In this document: one piece after another, positions 20,907 to 30,804 of the stretch
Position numbering within the stretch: the first letter of the stretch is position 1
Layout: each line of letters starts with the position of its first letter
DNA from: Ottelia alismoides
Lineage: Eukaryota; Streptophyta; Magnoliopsida; Alismatales; Hydrocharitaceae
Length of the DNA: 64,000 nucleotides
Assembly (NCBI GenBank): GCA_037367405.1
Contig: JAZKJV010002953.1
Coordinates: 186,001-250,000 of the forward strand
Direction: 5' to 3'
Made by a program: the position numbers and the translations under genes
The notes under the pieces: model-generated
Told to the model about the DNA's origin: nothing
Databases searched by the model: none
The model's input: the letters and a program-made list of their open reading frames with translations, nothing else

Positions 20907-21355
20907 GGTGGTCCTAGACCAGAGCTCCGAAACCCTAGCCCTGCCCAACCCTCTCTCTCTCCCATGCCTGGTGCACCGACGCCTAGCCCGGCTCCCCGCA
21001 TCGCAGCCGAGCCCTGCGTGCCATCGCCCCTGCGCGCCATTGCCTTCCGTGTGCCACCATCGAAGAGCGGCCCAACCACGTGGCCCCTTCCGCAGCCACG
21101 CCTCGCGCCATCGCCCGTGCGCATGCGTGCGTTCCCTCTTCTGTGACCCATGCCTAGCGTTGGTCCATGCGGGCCACTGCAGGTGCGTCCCTCCCCTCTT
21201 TCGCGAGGTGCATTCATCCTTCTCTAGGGGCACCGTCGTCCAGTCATCTTCCATGCTGAGATTGGTTGCATGAGTCTATACATGCAATCAAATCTCTTTA
21301 TGTCAATATAGACACGATCATGTCTAGTCTTCAGCCCTAGCTTTTTCAAGCCGCC

Positions 21356-22160
21356 ATGTCAGAGAACAAGGCCGATATTCCCTCCACAGGCGCCTTCATA
21401 GGTCATGCGCCTATAGTCAAGATGGATGAGTCAAACTATGAACTGTGGGCTATGCAGTTCATGAGCATGATGAAGTCTACTGATAAGAAACACATTCTTA
21501 CCGACAAAGAACCGGCTGAGAAGAGTGGGGTTAACGCTTCATGAGAGGCGGATGATGCATATGCCAAAATTTGGTTTTCAGGTACGTTGGCAATAGAGAT
21601 TGCCAATGTTATACTCCATCAGCCCACAGTCGAGGCGATATGGGATATTCTTGCTGCTACTTATTCACAGGAAAAGAACGAGACAAAGATTCTGCAGCTT
21701 CAACATGATATCTTTACTATCAAAGAGAATGGACGGCCTCTCCACTCACTATATGCATCCCTACGTGGGATGTTCGAGAAGCTATATAGCTTCATGCCTC
21801 TCACATCTACCCCTGAGCAGCAGAAGACTTATAGGAACACCACCATGGTTGGTGTATTCCTGGCAGCCCTTGATCCAGAGTACGAGGCAGCATGTCCCCA
21901 GATTTTGGCAGACTCTATTATTCCTCCTATGCAGGAAGCTTTCTGCAAACTTAGTCGTATTACTATTCCATCTTCTACTGCCAATCAGACATCCTTAGCA
22001 ATGGCAGCATCTTGAGGTCGTGGAGGATCTTCTCAGTTTCGTGGCCGTAGACCTCGGGGCAGAGGAGGTCGTGTTCGTCAGCCATGTAGTTTCTGCCATC
22101 GTTCTGGACATACAGAGGATACATACTACTCCAAACATGGATTCATGCTTCTGCTCGAGT
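21356..22160 (+). pseudogene. gag: gag of copia element 3
   Basis: The frame starts with an ATG at 21356. In-frame stops occur at 21542-21544 (in the NASWEADDA block, Trp to stop) and 22013-22015 (Arg to stop), but the frame is otherwise readable to about 22140. The conserved opening (NYELWAMQFM) is at residues 28-37 and IWDILAATYSQ is near residue 97. The zinc knuckle CSFCHRSGHTEDTYY keeps the first two cysteines but has tyrosine for the last. A frameshift follows the knuckle. Confidence 0.88.
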
Positions 22161-23148
22161 GGCTGAACAGATAGAGCCCCCAGTTGCTTCCTCTTTAGAT
22201 CAACGTTTTGATGATCTTGTAGCACGATTGCGGGGTATTATACCTCCCTCCAGTCTTGTGCCACCTTCAACGGTCCCCGAAAGTCATTCAGATGTAGTTG
22301 CTTCAGCCTCCTCCAGTACCTCAGGTAGTATTTATGCACTCACTAGCAGTAATGGATCTGATGATATAGAATGGATTGTGGACTCTGGTGCCACACACTA
22401 TCTGTGTGGAGACAGGGGTCAACTTACAGCCTACATACGGATTCCTCTAGGATGTACTGTGGTTATTGCAGATGGGACTCACTCCCCGATCACTGGTCAG
22501 CGGGAGATTAGCTTGACACCCTCTATGCATCTAAAGAATGTGTTGCATGCACCTGATTTCTCTATGAATTTGTTGTCAATTAGCTAGATTGCGAAGGATT
22601 TACATTGTCGAGCCATTTTTGACTCATCTTCTCTTGTTTTTCAAGACATCCTTATAGGCAACGTGATTGGGTGTGGCCGTGAGCAGGGCGGTCTCTATCG
22701 CATAGTTCGAACTCCCTATGCCGGAATCTCCTCTCTATCTGTTGGACCAGTATCACCATTTATGTGGCACATGCACTTTGGTCATCTACCGCCTCAGAAA
22801 CTATGTCATGTTCTGCCCTAGATCTCGCCTCACTCGTCCTTTCAATGTGAGGCTTGTCAGTTAGGAAAGCGTCATAGATCTACCTTTCCCAGTCGTCAGA
22901 GTCGGAGCATTAGCTCCATTTTTTAGTTGTTTCATGTCGATATTTAGGGTCCCAGTCATGTCCCTGATGATCAGGGGCACAGGTTTTATCTTGTTGTTGT
23001 TGATAATTCTTCTCGTCTGTCTTGGGTCTTCTTATTAAAGAATAAATTTGAAGCTAGGAATGTTAACAAAAATTTCTTAACTGAAGTACTAATACTCTCT
23101 CCTATTATTTTTCCAACCAAGGAATTATTCATCAAACACTATGTGCTT
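22159..23148 (+). pseudogene. pol: Protease and N-terminal integrase, copia element 3
   Basis: The protease region (22159-22587) is open and retains the catalytic DSGATHYLCGD sequence. A stop at 22585-22587 interrupts MNLLSIS. The pre-integrase zinc-binding H..H/C..C segment is at 22766-22875. The integrase start follows with the VDNSSRLSWVF block (catalytic Asp region) near 23000. Further stops occur at 22818, 22923 and 22947. An internal deletion near 23090-23110 precedes the point where mitochondrial DNA interrupts the gene. Confidence 0.87.
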
Positions 23149-23363
23149 GAATCGGATAACCCGCGGGATGCGATCAGCTTTCAGGAGTAGTTCCGGGCTT
23201 TCGCGTAGCAAGCTGGAGAGAAGCGAGTAGTCTACAAGCGCAAAAGCTAGCTTACCAGGTTGGGGATGGTCCGAGGCAAGAACTTATTGAATCCATTGTT
23301 TGAAGGTAGTGGCAACGTTTGGAGAGGGGTTGAGTACTACTCCCTACAAGCCACGATTCTACG

Positions 23364-23750
23364 TCATTCTGACTAGCTTTATCAAGATCAGAAGAGAGTT
23401 TTGGAACTCTGACTTCTAACTCCGCGAATTGAGCTAATTCCCATTTTCATTTGCGAATTTGAGCCGCGGATCCCACCCGGGAGACAGAAATACCCAAGCA
23501 GGCCGTATTCCAGCATTGAATAGATCGGCAGATAGGACGTCTGTAATTGAAATCCCATCGCGTCTCCAGATTGAGTTTCCACTATTGGTAAAGCGGTCAT
23601 ACTTCTGTAACCTAAGTTCGAACTGAATGACGCAGCTCTTTCTAAAAGGCGTGAATGCAAATAAAAAACATCTCCCGGATAAGCTTCACGCCCAGGGGGT
23701 CTTCTTAATAGAAGAGACATTTGACGATAAGCGGATAGATCATCATCAAT
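23364..23750 (-). pseudogene. atpA: Plastid-type ATP synthase alpha subunit fragment
   Basis: On the minus strand 23720-23560 encodes [29 protein letters not shown] and [14 protein letters not shown], which are signature stretches of the F1 alpha subunit. PIVETQSGD and the downstream codons follow the plastid atpA form. After the GD the reading frame is lost by indels, but DNA similarity to atpA continues to about 23364 (the region for SSDLDKA). It lacks both ends of the gene and is a fossil, not a functional subunit. Confidence 0.8.
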
Positions 23751-24030
23751 TCTTCAAGTATGTCGTTCAAAAAAAGAAAAGGAAGACCACTAGGAGATTG
23801 GCCTCCCACAATGGAATGCCCGGGAAAAGAGAATGCCCTATTCTCGGTCTCACCTTCCTTGTCGTAGGCACCAATAGCAAGAAGGTCTGACTCCTAACTA
23901 CTAATAGGTAAGGACTCTTCCCCCTCAAGATTCATTCTTCTTTCTTCCCGGGCCTGGGAACTGTAGAGAAGGAGGAAGCTAGAGATAGCTGCCTGGGATG
24001 CTATTTGGACTTTCCCTCCCCCCCCAAGAC

Positions 24031-24113
24031 ATTTTCGGTGCAATGGATCCCGACCAGTGAGCTATTACGCTTTCTTCAAAGGATGGCTGCTTCCAAGCCC
24101 ACCTCCTGGTTGT
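24031..24113 (-). rRNA. rrn26: Fragment of mitochondrial large-subunit rRNA (rrn26)
   Basis: The minus strand reads GGAGGTGGGCTTGGAAGC, AGCCATCCTTTGAAGAAAGC and GTAATAGCTCACTGGTCG, the highly conserved domain II segment (near E. coli 23S positions 1010-1080). The form with GGAGGTGGGCTTGG matches plant mitochondrial rRNA rather than plastid 23S. Only about 80 nt is present, so it cannot act as rRNA. Confidence 0.8.
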
Positions 24114-25189
24114 CACTTCCCAACAAAATGAAGTTGCAGAAAGGAAACATTGTCATTTGCTTGATGTCACTAGGACGTTTCCTATTCAGAGTCACGCTCC
24201 ACATTCTTTCTGGGGCGATGTTGTTTTAACGGCATGTTATCTCATTAATCGCATGATGCAGTCTGTCTTGGGTGAGAAGACTCCTTTCTCTCTGGCATTC
24301 TCTGAAAAGGAATTGTTCTCACTTACTCCTCATGTGTTTGGCTCAGTTGCCTTCGTCCACCAGTTGTCTCCAGGTATTGACAACTCTCTCCTAAAGTTGT
24401 CAAGTGTTTTTGACGGGTATTCCAGGACACAAAAAGGGTACAAGTGTTATGATCCGATGCGCAGGAAGTATTACGTCAGTGCCGATGTCACCTTTTTCGA
24501 GTATGTCATGTACTTCTCCCCTACATGTGATCAGTTGATGTCTTCAGACACTGATGAAGCCATATGCATGCCACCGCCACCGCCACCACCACCACTTCCA
24601 TCACCTCCACCATAACCATCTCCTTTACCACCACCACTACCTACGCCACCTCCACTTCCTATTACAGTCCATGTTCCACCATTGCCACACCACTATACCC
24701 GTCGGCCTGTTTCTGCTCATGGTCACCGCTCATCATCTAGCACGCATGAGGTATGTCCTAAGAATACAGTTTCTAAAGGTGGGTCTAATGGTTTATCTCA
24801 GCAGGATTCTTTACAGGGGACAGATGTCGAGGCTGCTGATTTGGACATGCCTATTGCGTTTCGGAAGCAGAAGCGTAGCTGTGCATCATATCCTATAGCA
24901 TCAATGGTTTCTTTTGATCACTTGACTGGTGAATGCAGGAATTTTGCTTTTGCACTATCGGACGTGGCTAGTCCACGGAATTATCAAGAGGCTTTGAAGG
25001 ACAGTCGATGGTGTTTGGCTATGAAAGAAGAGATGGTTGCTCTTCAGTCGAGAGGCATCTGGAGCCTCGTCCCAGCTCCTACTGGTGTGTCTATAGTTAG
25101 CTGTAAATGGGTGTTTACAACTACGCAGAATGCAGATGGTAGCATCGACAGATACAAGGCACGCCAGGTTGCATGAGGGTTTACACAGA
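24114..25189 (+). pseudogene. pol: Integrase end, linker and RT start of copia element 3
   Basis: After the mitochondrial insertion the integrase continues (24157-24615) with LLDVTRTFPIQSHAPHSFW and the FSLTPHVFGSVAFVHQLSPG block. A histidine/proline-rich linker (24560-24700) has a frame change. The RT N-terminal domain (24682-25176) ends at RYKARQVA with a stop, shortly before the element is cut by the insertion of element 4 at 25190. The last five bases, ACAGA (25185-25189), are the target duplication. Confidence 0.87.
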
Positions 25190-25335
25190 TGTTAAGATAT
25201 TTGTGTTACTCTATCGCTCTTTCACATATTGATTATTTTTTGTTGTCATCTTTATGTAATTTACCCATAGAACTTTTCTCCCATATAAGAGAGCTCTAGG
25301 GTTAGATGAATATTATGTTCATTTTCTCCTGAACA
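25190..25335 (+). repeat. 5' LTR of copia element 4 (146 bp)
   Basis: Runs from TGTTAAGATATTTG to CCTGAACA with a CCCATATAAGAGAG block. The PBS follows at once. Confidence 0.93.
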
Positions 25336-25347
25336 TGGTATCGGAGC
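25336..25347 (+). other. Primer binding site of element 4
   Basis: TGGTATCGGAGC, one mismatch from the initiator tRNA-Met complement. Confidence 0.88.
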
Positions 25348-25766
25348 GACGGTCCTGGATCGGAGCCTGCGACCTGACCCTCGGCACACCCCACCAAGAA
25401 CCCCTCTCTCCTTGCGCGGCCTCCCCACGCAGCCACCGTCGAGCCTCATCACCGCCGCCGGGCCCCCTCACTGTCGCTGCCGCCAGGCCTTCTCACGTGT
25501 GTCCCCTGCTGTCGTCCTCACGAAGGAAGGGGGGTGACGTCGTTGTCCCTCTAGGGCTGCTAAAGCCCTGCGTGTTCTCCATCCTTATTTGATCGAGAGT
25601 TAGGTCCTCCTTTGGACCTCTAGGGTGTGACGAGTTCATTTAAAACACCCTAGCCACCAAAAGGCGGCGTCGAAGAATGGAAGAGGTTGTGGTATAAGTC
25701 TACACCCACAACTATCTTCCCATATGTTTGTGTAGACACAAGTCTTGTTCGTTGTGAATCCTCATC

Positions 25767-26800
25767 TTGGTGATTGTCGTTGTTATGGGTGACAACAAAG
25801 CAGATGCTTCATCCGTGGGGGGCTTCAAAGGTCTAGCCCCCAATGTCAAAAAGGATGGCACGAACTATAAACTGTGGGTCATGCAGCTCATGAGTCTGAT
25901 GCAGTGTAACGGCAAGAAGTACATACTCACGGTGGAGGAACCAAGTGACAAGACTGGGATAAATGCCTCATGGGAGGCAGATGATGCTTAGGCATGAGTA
26001 TGGCTATCTAGGACTGTGTCCTCTGAGATAGCTAATGATATTCTGAGCCAGCCAACGGCGAAGGCTATGTGGGACATTCTCGCCGCCACATACCGACGAA
26101 GAATGAGTCGAGGATACTCCAGCTCCAACACGACATCTTCACATCCAAGCAGAATGGTCGTCCCCTTCATACCCTCTATACTTCCTTGAGGGGTTTGTTT
26201 GAGAAGTTGCATGGTTATATTCCCTTGACTGCTATGCCAGAGCAGCTCAAGGCATACAGAGATTATGTGAAGACTGGAGTCTTTCTAGCGGCTCTTGATC
26301 CTGAGTATGATGCTGCTCGTGCCAAGATCCTTACTGACGCTACCATACCTCCAATGGAGGATGCATACCGTAGATTGAGTAGACTATCTATATCCTCAGG
26401 AGGTACTCTGCAGTCCCAAACATCTTCAACTATGGCTGCCTCTCGTGGTAGGGGAAGCCATTTTCCATATCGTGGAAGAGGGAGCACAAACAGTGGCAGA
26501 GGAGGGGGTGGTCGACCCCGTCCGCCGTACACCTACAGCCATAGATCCGGTCACTCTGAGGATACATGCTATTCCAAGTATGGGTTTCCTGCTTCAGCCC
26601 GGGTTGCAAAGCAGACACATCCAGTTGGGAGCCCTTCACCTGCTCCTGATCAGAGATTTGATGAGCTTGTTGCTCGACTCAGGGATATTATGCCCACTAC
26701 CAGTTCGACTGGATCTCCTTCAGGATCTTCAGATGTGGCTGCCTCAGCATCAGCATCTACGTCAGGTACAGAGTATGCCTTTACTACTTGTTACAGGGCG
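25767..26800 (+). pseudogene. gag: gag of copia element 4
   Basis: The first part (25767-25991) starts MVIVVVMGDNKAD; the likelier start is the internal ATG at 25785. It runs through KDGTNYKLW to a stop in the WEADDA block. After more stops and a one-base shift at about 26095, a second frame (26069-26800) carries the rest of gag. In the zinc knuckle (PPYTYSHRSGHSEDTC) the first two cysteines are replaced. The tail before the protease is Ser/Thr-rich. Confidence 0.86.
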
Positions 26801-28017
26801 GGCATGTCAGAGTGGATCATGGATTCAGGTCACATCATCTTTGTGGTGACAAAGGTCAGTTTAGTGATTTTCATCTTGCCCAGCCCGAACGATCAGTTGT
26901 GATAGCAAATGTTACACATTCCCCTATTACTGGTCAGGGGGAGGTGCAGTTGACTCCTACATTGAGGCTTCCTAATGTTCTCTATGCCCCTGAATTTTCT
27001 ATGAATTTATTATCAATTAGTCAAATCACCAGCGATTTACATTGGCGTACCATATTTGATCAATCTGCTCTTGTGTTTCAGGATATACTTACGGGCAGAG
27101 TGATTAGAAGTGGTCGTGAGCAAGGAGGCTTTTACAGACTTGTGCAGTCTCCATATGTTGGTACATCATCTTCTCTACGCACTGGGTCGGTTTCTCCGTA
27201 CATGTGGCATCTGCAATTTTGTCACCTTCCACTGCAAAAGCTCGTGCATGTTCTTCCACAGATTTCTCCTCGTTCCACTTTTCAATGCGAGGCCTGCCAG
27301 CTTGGGAAGCGTCACCGGTCCCTTTCCGAAGTTGTTAGGGTCCAAGTAGTCATAGTCTGTTTGAGTTATTTCATTTCGATATTTGGGGTCCTAGTCGTGT
27401 CCCAGATCATCAGGGACACAGATTTTATCTTGTTGCTGTCGATGAGTTTTCTAGGTTGTCCAGGGATTTTTTTTCTTAAGAATAAGTCTGATGTTGGTCC
27501 TGTTATCTAGTCTTTTATTAATGAAGTGAAGAACATCTTTTCTGCTAGAGTCAAGTACATACATTCTGACAATACTCTAGAATTCTGCAGTAATCAACTC
27601 TCTCAATTTCTTAAGTCTCATGGCATTGTGCATCAGACATCGTGTGCATATACCTCCCAACAGAATGGGGTGGCTGAAAGTAAACACCGCCATCTTTTAG
27701 ATGGTACCAGAACCCTCTTGATTCAGAGTCGTGCTCCTCATTCTTATCGGGGAGATGCGGTTCTAACTGCTTGTTATCTGGTAAATCGTATGCCTTCTTT
27801 GGTGTTACGAGAGAAAATCTCGTTCTCGATTGCGTTTCCCGAGAAGGACTTTATCTCGTTCTCGATTGCGTTTCCCGGGAAGGATCTTTTCTCGCTTACG
27901 CCTTGTGTCTTTGGTTCGGTTACATTTGTTCATCAACTCTCTCATGGTCTTGACAAGCTGTCTCCAAGATTTGTCAAATGTGTGTTTGTTGGGTATTTTA
28001 AATCCAAAAGGGATATC
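26788..28017 (+). pseudogene. pol: Protease and integrase of copia element 4
   Basis: The protease DSG motif is at the end of the gag frame (WIMDSG). A small deletion follows it, and SHHLCGDKGQF continues in the next frame (26788-27510) through pre-integrase. The first His of the H..H pair is intact (MWHLQFCHLPLQ), but the Gly before the second is Cys. The integrase core (27526-28017) has HSDNTLEF and QQNGVAESKHRHLLD, with Ser-Lys replacing Arg-Lys after the catalytic Glu. A 36-bp tandem duplication lies at 27818-27889. Element 5 interrupts the gene at 28018. Confidence 0.86.
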
Positions 28018-28333
28018 TGTTAGAAAATATGAAGCGGAAGCGGAATATCAGAGAAAAGATAAAACAAGAATAAACATCGGGATTTTTACGTGGAACCCTA
28101 CTCCGTGAGGAGCGGGATGAAACCACGGGAGAAGCCCTCAACGGGGCATGCTATGCATTACTTTTTCTCAATGAGTACGGGAGGTCTGGGGCTCCTTATA
28201 TAGCCTCTCCAGAGCCTCCAAGTCCCACCACTAGGCGATATGGGACTAAACACATGGATGGGGAAAATGAATCTTCTCCAAGATCCATTTACCCTGTTAT
28301 AACTCAATGGGCGCACACACGAATACTCCAACA
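28018..28333 (-). repeat. 3' LTR of element 5 (316 bp)
   Basis: On the minus strand it runs from TGTTGGAGTATTCGTG to TTTTCTAACA. It is twice as long as the copia LTRs here and unrelated to them outside the terminal bases. Confidence 0.93.
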
Positions 28334-30483
28334 CTCCCCCTCAAGCTGGAGCATGCAATGCTCAGCTTGGACAAACAGAAATAAACTCAACTCAACACTA
28401 CAGGACACTACGGAGAATATCAACCTAACGCGCACATTGCTGCAGTCGAGGACGTTGCTTCTCATGCCGTGCAGGTGAGGAGGACGAACAGGCTGGAGTG
28501 TGAGTCTGCTGAATCTCCTCGTCGGAGAGCATGTGCTCTGGACTGCGCCTGTCAGAGTCACTGCAACTGAAATGAGCCTCCTCATCGGAGTACTCTGGCC
28601 CGCCACAATAATGTGGACAACTGCTCCATCTCTGAAAAGGGCCTAACTGAAAATGGTTGTGGTTGTGCAATCCTCGTCGGAGTCCACGGTCCTGGAGAAT
28701 GGAGTCTGAAAATAGTCTCCTCGTCGGAGAACTGGGTCTCTCCCATCTGGCTCAGAGAATCATTGATACCACATGAAAACCCTTGCCAACATGGCATAGG
28801 GAATGGTCCTCTACTCTGGAGTCCCTATGGCTCACATTAAGACTCTGGCCGAACAACAACAAGAATGATGGGGACCTCGAACTGATGATGGCAACATATG
28901 CTCATCTGAAAATGACCGCACACTTGTGTGTGTCTGAAACTAGAGACTCGGAAACAATGATCGTCGAGTCTGAAACCGAACTGTAGAGTCTGATCAACTG
29001 GCTGGCCTGGAGACTGGCATCTGAATCTGGAATCTGGATCATGAACAGACCTGTGACTCAACATATACTCCCCCTTTCTCCCATACTTGTCGGAAAACAT
29101 GAACATCGACAAAGTTGGGAGAAGACACTATAATGGGGTTACAAAATACCAATAAGTCGTTCACAAATTGATCGACTTCTCAAATCATGAATAACCTTTG
29201 GTCGTTTCATTTTTTTATGGCTCTTCATAATCATTTTTTTAAGCCGCTCATTTTTTTAACGGCTTTGTCTCTTCCTTTTTTTCCAACTTGCGTACAGCTT
29301 TTCTTTTCCTTTTTTTTTGTACGCGCTCCCCTGTTTTTTCTTTTTTTTTTGAACAAACTTCTTTCTCTCTCTCTTTTATAAGGCATGCCCAATTGGGCAT
29401 GAATACTCTCCCTCTCCTTCCCCTCACTTCTTTTTTGGCAAATAACGGCCCACTTGGGCCTTTTTTAAAAAAAAACAACTCAATTTTTTTTCAAAGACAG
29501 GCCCACGACCTCTTGTTTATGGTTCCCAAAGTGGCACCCCTTTTTTTTACGTATCGCAAACGCACGCCCGTTGGAGGAGAAGCGGGAGGGGCGGCGCCGT
29601 CAAAGGGCTCTTGGAGATTCTGGCATCGCCTTGAGTTCCCAGGGCCCGCCGCCTGGGCGTGCTAGACGGGAGAGTCGGGATAGGACGGGCGGCGACCTGG
29701 ATATGCGTGCATGGCTACATCGAACGGGCGCGGGAGCTCTGCCTTGGAGCCATGATGTGCTTCTGTCTGGGCTTATGTTGGAGATCTGGATATCGTGGAG
29801 CGCCGCCTGGCTAGGCTTCCGCCTGCGCTGGAGGCTGCGATGGAGGCGCGATGTCGCGCCGCCAGGGGTGCCGCTAGGGCACTACGCGCGCCCGGAGCAT
29901 CTCGCGTGCGCGCCTCTATAAAGAAGAAGGCGAGGTGTGCCGCCTGGGAGGGATTTGCGGCTTCAGCACCGCCTGGAGGATTCGTATCTTCAACGATGGG
30001 CACGCGAGGGAGGGCTGGTGGCCTTCGCGCCGCTGGACTCTAAAGAAGAAGAGGGCGCCGCCTGTGCTGTACGGCCATGAGCGGTGCCGCCACCTGGGTG
30101 ATTTCGCGTGATGGGGATGCGCATCGGGCCTGAGATGGGTCGTTGGAGCTGCTGGGAAATATGGAGCAGCATCGCCCCCGCCAAGGAGATCTGCGAGAGG
30201 ATTGGGGATGGCGATGGAGAGCCACTGCCTGTAGAGTGGCTGATGCGGCTAGGGCTTTGCCGCCGTATGCGGCTTCGCTAGGAACAGCTGCTCAGATCTG
30301 GATCTCGGCTTCTGGACAAAAAATCTAGGGTTTCAAAAAACGAACCCCTAGCAATGATAGCATGATGCTGAATGATCTCGTGCAGAACTCGAACAAACTC
30401 ACATATAAATCTTCATCACTATATGATTCTTGAAAAAATAACTCAAGAACAAATATCCGAGAATCGAACCCGCTCTGATACCA
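28334..30483 (-). other. Interior of element 5: GC-rich 5' part, homopurine middle, SDEE-repeat 3' part
   Basis: On the minus strand the first 900 bp is GC-rich with short alanine/proline frames. The next section (29480-29200) is a run of A-rich homopolymers. The last 500 bp (28800-28430) has frames with repeated Ser-Asp-Glu-Glu motifs, for example TQFSDEET, PEYSDEEAHFS and MLSDEEIQQT. The DNA unit CTCCTCGTCGGAG or a close variant occurs four times on the plus strand (about 28512, 28578, 28672, 28718). None of the frames is long or recognisable, so a coding role is unproven. Confidence 0.55.
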
Positions 30484-30799
30484 TGTTAGAAAATATGAAG
30501 CGGAAGCGGAATATCAGAGAAAAGATAAAACAAGAATAAACATCGGGATTTTTACGTGGAACCCTACTCCGTGAGGAGCGGGATGAAACCACGGGAGAAG
30601 CCCTCAACGGGGCATGCTATGCATTACTTTTTCTCAATGAGTACAGGAGGTCTGGGGCTCCTTATATAGCCTCTCCAGAGCCTCCAAGTCCTACCATTAG
30701 GCGGTATGGGACTAAACACATGGATGGGGTAAATGGATCTTCTCCAGGATCCATTTACCCTCTAACAACTCAATGGGCGCACACACGAATACTCCAACA
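30484..30799 (-). repeat. 5' LTR of element 5 (316 bp)
   Basis: Same length and ends as 28018-28333. Differences cluster at 30643-30760, for example TACGGG against TACAGG and CACCACTAGG against TACCATTAGG. Confidence 0.93.
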
Positions 30800-30804
30800 A
30801 TATC

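Larger units (their letters stand above)
23149..24113. other. Nuclear insertion of mitochondrial DNA (NUMT) carrying plastid atpA
   Basis: The copia integrase reads up to ATGTGCTT at 23148 and resumes with CACTTCCCAACA at 24114, so about 965 bp was added with loss of at most one base and no target duplication. The right end is part of mitochondrial large-subunit rRNA, and the middle contains a plastid-type atpA segment. The rest is unidentified but unlike the surrounding repeats. Such a mixture is normal in plant mitochondrial genomes, which carry plastid-derived tracts, so the simplest source is mitochondrial DNA joined into a chromosome break. Confidence 0.8.
28018..30799 (-). mobile_element. 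Non-autonomous LTR retrotransposon, element 5
   Basis: Two 316-bp LTRs (28018-28333 and 30484-30799) flank 2150 bp. On the minus strand the PBS TGGTATCAGAGC (30483-30472) follows the first LTR and the PPT CTTGAGGGGGAG (28345-28334) precedes the second. The target duplication ATATC is perfect (28013-28017 and 30800-30804). The interior has no gag, protease, integrase or RT. The LTRs differ at roughly a dozen sites (about 96% identity). It must have borrowed enzymes from an autonomous, probably copia, relative: the DNA just before the PPT resembles the end of a copia pol gene. Confidence 0.92.

Noticed and set aside
20760..21273. Overlapping long frames on both strands near the element 3 5' end
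   Set aside because: They cover the LTR and GC-rich leader of element 3, have no conserved motifs and conflict with the plus-strand element.
23627..23890. 87-codon plus-strand frame, Lys-rich
   Set aside because: Its first part is the antisense of the atpA fragment and the rest is unidentified organelle-derived DNA.
29187..29665. Phe/Leu-rich plus-strand frames in element 5
   Set aside because: They read through T-homopolymer runs antisense to the element and have no domain.
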